Part shown: in pieces, positions 1-4,417 of the stretch | Position numbering within the stretch: the stretch's first letter is position 1 | Layout: every line of letters begins with the position of its first letter | NCBI GenBank assembly: GCA_030695285.1 | Contig: JAUYTF010000048.1 | Span: 1-5,548 of the forward strand | From: Eubacteriales bacterium | GTDB lineage: Bacteria; Bacillota; Clostridia; Christensenellales; CAG-138 | Reading direction: 5' to 3' | Length of the DNA stretch: 5,548 bases | The notes under the pieces: model-generated | Databases searched by the model: none | What the model saw: the letters and a program-made list of their open reading frames with translations, nothing else | Told to the model about the DNA's origin: nothing | Position numbers and translations under genes: made by a program

Positions 1-2
1 TA

Positions 3-1028
3 TCAATCGAACAGTTCATAAATATACTTCTCGTTGCCGCAGGATCTTCGGATCTTCAGCTTGGGTTGAAGCACCATCTCCTGCGGTACGCCGAGTTCCA
101 GCTCTTTGTTCTCTATGCTGTCAAACAGCAACCGCCCCGCCGCCATACCAAGCTTGCTTGCCGGCAGCTCCAGCGCGGTGATCGGCGGATTGACGAGCCC
201 GCACACGGGCGAATCCGTCATGCTCGCCAGCGCGAGCTGCTGCGGCACCGATATGCCCGCGTCCTGCGCGGCCTTGAGGAACCCCAGCGCCTGCCCGTCT
301 CCGGCTGTGATCAGCGCCGCAGGCAGTTCGAAGCGCTGCATCATCTGCTGGGCGGCGAGATAGCCGCTCTGCACACCACCGTCGCAAACGACGACCTTGC
401 TCCCCACCGCGCGGCGACTCTCGCGCACAGCGCTGGCAAAGCCCGCCTCCATCTGCGCGTTTTTGTGCTGCTCTGCTGCATGCAGCATCAGATCGATGGT
501 CAGATAACCAAACGAGAGCAGATGGCGCGTGAGGCGATACGCGCCCTCTTCAAAATCGATGTAGCAAAGCGTATCGCAACCACTGTGCCGGTTTTTCCCG
601 ACATGGACACACGGGATTCCGCTCTCGCGCGTCTGGTGCACGCGCTCCTCCGCAATGTTTGACGAAACGAGCGCAATTCCGTCCACGCGCCTGTTTTCGC
701 ACATGCGCAGGCTTTCTTCTTCGATTTGCGCATCCCCGTGCGTGTTGCAGAAGAATACGGCATATCCCTTATTGCGGGCCACTGTTTCGATGCCGGAGAT
801 GATTTTCTGCAGCGTTTCGCTTTCAATCTCGGGAACCAGCAGCGCGATGGTCTTCGTATTGCCAAGGTTTAAGCCGCGTGCAAACCAGTTTGGCGTATAG
901 TTTTGCTCTTTCATGACGGCGAGCACATGATCACGCGTCTCCGGCAGCACCTGCTCCGGATGATTGAGCACGCGTGAAATTGTGGCAACAGAAACCCCTG
1001 CCACTTCGGCCACTTTACGAATGTTCAT
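3..1028 (-). CDS. LacI-family transcriptional regulator
   Basis: This encodes a 341-residue DNA-binding repressor/activator of the LacI/GalR family, cytoplasmic and presumably dimeric. The N-terminus carries the classic LacI helix-turn-helix (about residues 3-22: IRKVAEVAGVSVATISRVLN), followed by the hinge-helix region (about 45-55, with ARGL) and a periplasmic-binding-protein-like effector domain (about 58-330, starting TKTIALLVPEI and including the family's VDGIALVSS strand). I chose the ATG at 1026-1028. It puts the HTH at the normal distance from the start, an AAAGGAG ribosome site lies at 1043-1049, and the gene's probable promoter (-10 at 1063-1068) overlaps or lies downstream of the two earlier in-frame ATGs (1082, 1064). 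The gene is divergent from the codB-like permease, so local control of that gene and of itself is the natural inference. LacI-family PurR represses codBA in E. coli, which makes a nucleobase-linked effector plausible, but the effector cannot be read from the sequence. Length is normal and the gene is complete. Confidence 0.93.
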   Translation of the reverse strand: MNIRKVAEVAGVSVATISRVLNHPEQVLPETRDHVLAVMKEQNYTPNWFARGLNLGNTKTIALLVPEIESETLQKIISGIETVARNKGYAVFFCNTHGDAQIEEESLRMCENRRVDGIALVSSNIAEERVHQTRESGIPCVHVGKNRHSGCDTLCYIDFEEGAYRLTRHLLSFGYLTIDLMLHAAEQHKNAQMEAGFASAVRESRRAVGSKVVVCDGGVQSGYLAAQQMMQRFELPAALITAGDGQALGFLKAAQDAGISVPQQLALASMTDSPVCGLVNPPITALELPASKLGMAAGRLLFDSIENKELELGVPQEMVLQPKLKIRRSCGNEKYIYELFD

Positions 1029-1042
1029 GCGCCCACGCGTCG

Positions 1043-1049
1043 CTCCTTT
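1043..1049 (-). promoter_or_regulatory. Ribosome binding site deciding the LacI-family start
   Basis: The minus strand reads AAAGGAG here, 14 nt before the ATG at 1028. The spacing is longer than ideal, but it is the only good Shine-Dalgarno match downstream of the predicted transcription start. Confidence 0.6.
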
Positions 1050-1062
1050 GCGGTGATATCGC

Positions 1063-1092
1063 ATTATATCACGCAACCCCACCCTGCTTCAA
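1063..1092 (-). promoter_or_regulatory. Promoter of the LacI-family regulator gene
   Basis: On the minus strand there is a perfect extended -10 element, TG-A-TATAAT (hexamer at 1063-1068). A -35-like TTGAAG (4/6) lies at 1087-1092 with an 18-bp spacer. The predicted transcription start is near 1056, giving a leader of about 28 nt to the ATG at 1028. The codon-1 candidates at 1082 and 1064 would lie upstream of the transcript. Confidence 0.75.
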
Positions 1093-1160
1093 GCACCGTG
1101 CCTTGTAAACGGTTCGCTTGCACGGCGCAGACGGTTTTATTGCAATTATCCGTCCCGATC

Positions 1161-1173
1161 CGTCATTTTGACG
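1161..1173. promoter_or_regulatory. Short inverted repeat CGTCA-TTT-TGACG, candidate operator
   Basis: Arms CGTCA (1161-1165) and TGACG (1169-1173) are perfect inverted copies around a 3-bp centre, in the divergent region between the regulator and codB. The same pentamer recurs at 1201-1205 and 1233-1237. Function as a regulator-binding site is an inference from position and symmetry. Confidence 0.4.
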
Positions 1174-1186
1174 TTATTTTTTGATA

Positions 1187-1242
1187 TGATAACGCAATTA
1201 TGACGATATTTTGAAGTTTTCCGTTCTGATTGCGTCATAATT
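1187..1242. promoter_or_regulatory. Inverted-repeat cluster upstream of the codB promoter
   Basis: AATTATGACG (1196-1205) and CGTCATAATT (1233-1242) are perfect 10-bp inverted copies separated by 27 bp. Overlapping them, TGATAACGCAAT (1187-1198) and ATTGCGTCATAA (1229-1240) match as inverted copies in 10 of 12 positions, with centres 42 bp apart. The right arm abuts the -35 hexamer (1245-1250), a position suited to repression or to loop formation. The binding protein is not identified; the divergent LacI-family regulator is the obvious candidate. Confidence 0.5.
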
Positions 1243-1244
1243 TG

Positions 1245-1274
1245 TTGACAAACATGCTGTTCTTCAGGTACATT
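1245..1274 (+). promoter_or_regulatory. Promoter of the codB-like permease gene
   Basis: A consensus -35 TTGACA (1245-1250) is followed after 18 bp by TACATT (1269-1274, 4/6 match to TATAAT). Transcription would start near 1281, giving a leader of about 47 nt. A weaker alternative upstream pair is TTGATA (1181-1186) with GATATT (1205-1210). Confidence 0.65.
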
Positions 1275-1285
1275 ATTCCTGTCGG

Positions 1286-1301
1286 ATGTAAGTAGTTACA
1301 T
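1286..1301. promoter_or_regulatory. 16-bp palindrome in the codB leader, candidate operator
   Basis: ATGTAA (1286-1291) and TTACAT (1296-1301) are perfect inverted arms around GTAG. The site lies about 5-20 bp after the predicted codB transcription start, a standard position for a repressor to block RNA polymerase. It could instead fold as a small hairpin in the mRNA leader; no T-run follows, so it is not a terminator. Confidence 0.5.
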
Positions 1302-1315
1302 TCAAATTTAACTAT

Positions 1316-1320
1316 GGAGG
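1316..1320 (+). promoter_or_regulatory. Ribosome binding site of codB
   Basis: GGAGG sits 7 nt before the ATG at 1328, close to ideal spacing, and supports this start. Confidence 0.85.
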
Positions 1321-1327
1321 TTGTCTT

Positions 1328-2566
1328 ATGGAGAAATCCAAACAGCAGCATGTAGACATCGATTACTCGTTGGAGGCAGTGCCGTCCAACGCGCGTGAGC
1401 GCAAGGGATTTTGGTCGATGTTCGTCATCATGCTCGGGTTCACATTCTTCTCCGCCAGCATGAGCGTTGGTGCGAAGATGGCAAACGGACTGGATCTTGG
1501 CGGTTTTATCTGGGCTATCCTCATCGGCGGCATCATCCTTGGCGCATACACCGGCGTACTGGCTTACATCGGCAGCAAGACCGGACTGAGCCTTGACCTG
1601 TTGGCGCATCGCTCGTTCGGCACATTTGGTTCCTTCCTACCCTCCGCCTTGATCAGCTTTACGCAGATCGGCTGGTTCGGCGTCGGCGTTGCGATGTTCG
1701 CCTTCCCCGCAGCGGAGCTTCTCAACATCAGCCCCTGGGTACTCGTCATCATCGCCGGCGTATGCATGACATCTTCCGCCTACTTCGGCATGAAAGGGCT
1801 GGAGATCGTCAGCTTTGTCTCTGTTCCGCTGATCGCCATTCTGGGCATCTATTCCATGGTGACGGCATCGACGGCCGGCGGCGGGCTGGTCGCAATCTTC
1901 TCAAAATCAGCTGGGAGCCTCACGCTGTTTGCCGCGGTCGGGATGGTCATCGGCTCCTTTGTCTCCGGCGGCACGGCTACGCCGAACTTTGTCCGCTTTG
2001 CAAAGAACCACAAGGTCGCCATCATCACAACAATCGTCGCATTCTTCCTGGGCAACACGCTGATGTTCGCCTTTGGTGCGGTCGGCGGCGCATTCACCGG
2101 TAAGGACGACATCTTCTATGTCATGATCGCGCAGGGCCTCGCGATTCCCGCACTCATCGTGCTCGGCGCGAACATCTGGACGACCAACGACAACGCGCTC
2201 TACACCTCTGGTCTCGGGCTATCCAACATCACCAAGGTGCGCAAGCGCCCGATGGTGCTCATCGCGGGTGTCGTCGGCACCGTGACCGCAATCTGGCTCT
2301 ACAACAACTTCATCGGCTGGCTGAGCTTCCTCAACGCGACGCTCCCGCCGATCGGTGCGATCATCATGCTGGACTATTTCCTGAACAAATCCGCATATGC
2401 AAGCGAAGATTCGGATGCGCGCAAGGTCAACTGGGCCGCAATCGCTGGCGTTGTCGCGGGCGCGCTTGTCGGCAACTTCGTCAAGTGGGGCATTGCAGCC
2501 ATCAACGCCATGGTCGTTGCCTGCGTCATCTACTTCATCGGCACCAAGCTGCTCTACAAAAAATAA
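1328..2566 (+). CDS. codB: CodB-like cytosine/nucleobase permease (NCS1 family)
   Basis: This is a 412-residue integral membrane protein of the nucleobase:cation symporter-1 family, predicted to import cytosine or a related base with a coupled cation. From memory of E. coli CodB, the match runs over the whole length: an N-terminal VP..AR block leading into MLGFTFFSASM (about 35-45), AYIGSKTGL (about 79-87), TQIGWFGVGVAMFA (112-125), VGSFVSGGT, AFFLGNTLMFAFGA, NIWTTNDNALY (282-292, the family's most typical motif) and LYNNFIGWL. The hydrophobic pattern fits 12 membrane helices. The length is like E. coli CodB, the start has a GGAGG site, and the gene is complete. It is transcribed alone: a terminator follows at 2656-2686 and no codA is present in the window, unlike the classic codBA operon. 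Regulation by the divergent LacI-family protein is likely. The transported base (cytosine, or another pyrimidine or purine) is not settled by sequence alone. Confidence 0.92.
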   Translation: MEKSKQQHVDIDYSLEAVPSNARERKGFWSMFVIMLGFTFFSASMSVGAKMANGLDLGGFIWAILIGGIILGAYTGVLAYIGSKTGLSLDLLAHRSFGTFGSFLPSALISFTQIGWFGVGVAMFAFPAAELLNISPWVLVIIAGVCMTSSAYFGMKGLEIVSFVSVPLIAILGIYSMVTASTAGGGLVAIFSKSAGSLTLFAAVGMVIGSFVSGGTATPNFVRFAKNHKVAIITTIVAFFLGNTLMFAFGAVGGAFTGKDDIFYVMIAQGLAIPALIVLGANIWTTNDNALYTSGLGLSNITKVRKRPMVLIAGVVGTVTAIWLYNNFIGWLSFLNATLPPIGAIIMLDYFLNKSAYASEDSDARKVNWAAIAGVVAGALVGNFVKWGIAAINAMVVACVIYFIGTKLLYKK

Positions 2567-2655
2567 GCAACGCTTGATCTGTCAGGATTCTGTATGACCA
2601 AGAGCAAGCGCAACCATTGCCTCCCATACCACAGGTAACCTTCGATTCCATTGCG
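2567..2655. other. Gene-free spacer between codB and its terminator
   Basis: I see no convincing gene here. The only coding possibility is a 14-codon frame (ATG 2594, stop 2636-2638) preceded by AGGA at 2584-2587, too short to call. The stretch is probably the 3' untranslated part of the codB mRNA. Confidence 0.5.
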
Positions 2656-2693
2656 TAAAGCCGCCCGACTGCATCGGGCGGCTTTATGTTTCT
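2656..2693 (+). terminator. Intrinsic terminator after codB
   Basis: A perfect 13-bp GC-rich stem (arms 2656-2668 and 2674-2686, core GCCGCCCGA/TCGGGCGGC) closes a 5-nt CTGCA loop. A T-rich tail (TTTATGTTTCT) follows from 2683. It lies about 90 bp after the codB stop and separates codB from the downstream operon. Confidence 0.88.
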
Positions 2694-2718
2694 ATCAGAA
2701 ATTGATCCGTGTTCCCTG

Positions 2719-2926
2719 AGTTGCATCGCATCGCTTCAACACCATATAAACGCACTGCATGTTGACAGTAAATCATTCCAACACTAAAAAACGCACTGCA
2801 TGTTGACATCACGTCGTTTCAACACCGTATCGGCGCACTTCATGTTGACATCACGTCGTTTCAACACCGTATCGGCGCAGTTCATGTTGACATCACGCCG
2901 TTTCAACACCATAATAGATGCAAAGT
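2719..2926. repeat. Five-copy 42-bp tandem repeat with internal dyad
   Basis: The units begin near 2719 (degenerate, one base shorter in its core), 2760, 2801, 2843 and 2885, so the spacings between the last four are 41, 42 and 42 bp. The CAACAC block repeats in step at 2737, 2779, 2820, 2862 and 2904. Units 3 and 4 differ at a single base; unit 5 matches for its first 26 bp with one change, then diverges into the -10 region. Units 1 and 2 are more degraded. Each well-kept unit has a 24-bp imperfect dyad: arms TGTTGA and TCAACA, with ACGT exactly at the centre (18 of 24 positions symmetric). TTGACA occurs in units 2-5. Forty-two bp is four helical turns, so the dyads face the same side. This resembles a multi-site operator array; the binding protein is unknown. 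Confidence 0.85.
2887..2915 (+). promoter_or_regulatory. Promoter of the acyltransferase-transporter operon
   Basis: A consensus -35 TTGACA (2887-2892) lies 17 bp before CATAAT (2910-2915, 5/6). The -35 and the spacer are repeat unit 5 itself, so anything bound to that dyad (2885-2908) would cover the promoter. The predicted start is near 2922, leaving a leader of about 77 nt. Units 3 and 4 have the -35 but no good -10; unit 2 has a fair TAAAAA (2785-2790). Confidence 0.72.
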
Positions 2927-2988
2927 ATCTCATGCTTCCCGCTTTCACACCCGCATATCGCCGCATGTTCGCAAAGAATAACATATCC

Positions 2989-2993
2989 GGAGG
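2989..2993 (+). promoter_or_regulatory. Ribosome binding site of the acyltransferase gene
   Basis: GGAGG lies 5 nt before the ATG at 2999 and decides this start over the in-frame ATG at 2918, which has no such site and would fall at or before the predicted transcription start. Confidence 0.85.
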
Positions 2994-2998
2994 TGCAT

Positions 2999-4417
2999 AT
3001 GGCAAAAACCCGCTTGGTTGCAAAGCCAATCAGCGAAGCGCGCATACGACACCGTTTGGCTCCTTCCAGGGTTTCCGCGCCTTTCGTCCGGCTCGGTCGT
3101 CTGCTCATCCCCGCTTATCTAAAATTTGCGCTCGCCTTTGAAGGGATCGAGATCCGTTCGCAAGAGGCGATCCTCTCCGAAATCCGCGATTTTCAGGCGA
3201 AGAAATCCCGCCTGATCGTCGCACTTCGTCACCCCTATGGCGATGAGCCGCAGCTGCTGTTTCATGTGTTTGAAAACATGCTGCCTCGCGTTGCTAGAAA
3301 GAGCGGAGACCCGCTCAGTCATACTCCCGGCCTGCGGCTGGTACATGATTACGCCGTGCCGCTCTGGAGCAACGCGATCATCCGCTTCTTGCTGCCGCGT
3401 GCGGGGGCGTTGCCCGTCTATCATGTCAAATGCGAAACCAACAGCCTTTCCAATATCCGCGCCGTGCTCCGTGACGGCCCGAATCCGCTCGGCCTCGCGC
3501 CGGAAGGGCAGATTTCCTATCACAGCGAAGCCCTGCCGAGAATCGAGCTGGGCACTGTCCGGATGGGGTTTTGGTGCGCCAGCGATCTGGAAAAAGCAGG
3601 CCGCGCGGAAGAGGTGCGCATCCTACCGGTTTCGGTGCATTATCAGTATAACAAGCGGGACTTTGGCAAGGTCATCGCGCATGTTTGCCGCTTGGAAAAG
3701 CTCTGCGGGCTCGAATCCGGCGCGGGCAAGATCAAAGGTGATCTATCCGCCCTGCTGCCGCGGCTGAATGCCGTCGAGCACCGGCTGCTCTCAATGGCGG
3801 AAACCTACTACGCAAGCACCTATGCTTATCCAGTGCCGGATGCCGGTTCGGGCGAAAGCGAAGCGCTGCAGCGGCAGCACCGCTGGAACGCGCTGCTACC
3901 TGTCGCTCTCAGCGTCGCGGAGCATGCGCTGGGCATTGATCCCGGGCAGGAAGACCTCGTCCAGCGGATGTATCGTGTCCGGCTGGAAGGCTGGGGCCGC
4001 GTGTATCCCGAAGAGGCGCTCGACGCCCTCTCCCCGCTGGAGCTGGCGCTGGCCGACCGCCGCGCAGGCGAAGGATGGTTTGCCATGCGGCATATGGAGC
4101 TGGTGGATTTGATGTCCTATCACGATGTGGCATATGTCGAGGGCAAATCCGGAAGCGCGCCGAGTGACGGGCGGATGGTGGAGCACGTGCTCAACCTCAT
4201 CGACCTTGCCTATCGCCTCATGGGCGGCAACATCACAAACCGCCCGAACAACATCCGGAAACGCGCGGTGATCGTGCCCGGCGAATGCCTGAATCTTTCA
4301 GCGCTGTTGCCGGAATATCGCAAGAGCCCCAAGCAGACCGCGCGCATCGCCACAGAAGCACTCGCAAAAAAACTGGAACACTTGATAGAAAGGTATCATC
4401 ATGAAACAAACAGCTGA
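2999..4417 (+). CDS. PlsC-like (LPLAT superfamily) acyltransferase with long C-terminal domain
   Basis: This encodes 472 residues. The N-terminal half looks like a lysophospholipid/glycerol-phosphate acyltransferase: block I is RHPYGDEPQ (77-85), block II GALPVYH (136-142), block III LAPEGQISYHS (166-176, equivalent to the family's FPEGTRS), and block IV ILPVSVHY (208-215). Such enzymes move an acyl group onto a lysolipid or glycerol phosphate at the inner membrane face. Block I departs from the usual HX4D: His78 is followed by Asp82 (HX3D) and Glu83 (HX4E). Residues about 245-472 form a hydrophilic, probably helical extension, with features such as MSYHDVAYVE (from 372) and GGNITNRPNNIRKR (409-422), that I do not recognise; PlsC enzymes are usually only about 200-270 residues. 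No clear transmembrane helix is seen, only a moderately hydrophobic stretch at 29-47. It is co-transcribed and overlaps the transporter gene by 17 bp. The acyl donor and acceptor are unknown. Confidence 0.82.
   Translation: MAKTRLVAKPISEARIRHRLAPSRVSAPFVRLGRLLIPAYLKFALAFEGIEIRSQEAILSEIRDFQAKKSRLIVALRHPYGDEPQLLFHVFENMLPRVARKSGDPLSHTPGLRLVHDYAVPLWSNAIIRFLLPRAGALPVYHVKCETNSLSNIRAVLRDGPNPLGLAPEGQISYHSEALPRIELGTVRMGFWCASDLEKAGRAEEVRILPVSVHYQYNKRDFGKVIAHVCRLEKLCGLESGAGKIKGDLSALLPRLNAVEHRLLSMAETYYASTYAYPVPDAGSGESEALQRQHRWNALLPVALSVAEHALGIDPGQEDLVQRMYRVRLEGWGRVYPEEALDALSPLELALADRRAGEGWFAMRHMELVDLMSYHDVAYVEGKSGSAPSDGRMVEHVLNLIDLAYRLMGGNITNRPNNIRKRAVIVPGECLNLSALLPEYRKSPKQTARIATEALAKKLEHLIERYHHETNS
4389..4393 (+). 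promoter_or_regulatory. Ribosome binding site of the transporter, inside the acyltransferase gene
   Basis: AAAGG lies 7 nt before the ATG at 4401, within the final codons of the upstream gene. This supports translational coupling of the two products. Confidence 0.65.

Noticed and set aside
2594..2638. 14-codon small protein between codB and its terminator
   Set aside because: An AGGA precedes it at 6 nt, but a frame this short is expected by chance and no other evidence supports it.
1245..2892. Shared TGTTGACA octamer in the codB promoter (1243-1250) and the 42-bp repeats as a common regulator site
   Set aside because: The shared part is essentially the -35 consensus; the CAACA half of the dyad and the ACGT centre are missing at codB, so common regulation is not supported.
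2719..2926. CRISPR-like array
   Set aside because: The segments between the conserved blocks are themselves repeated (units 3 and 4 are almost identical over the full 42 bp), so there are no unique spacers, and no cas gene is present.
2918..2998. Longer acyltransferase form starting at the in-frame ATG 2918
   Set aside because: It has no Shine-Dalgarno site and lies at or before the predicted transcription start, whereas ATG 2999 has GGAGG at 5 nt.
2784..3141. Overlapping reading frames on both strands encoding 14-residue peptide repeats (LTSRRFNTVSAHFM type)
   Set aside because: A 42-bp unit is 14 codons, so any frame open through one unit stays open on either strand. Neither frame has a ribosome site, and the plus frame runs out of frame into the well-supported acyltransferase start.
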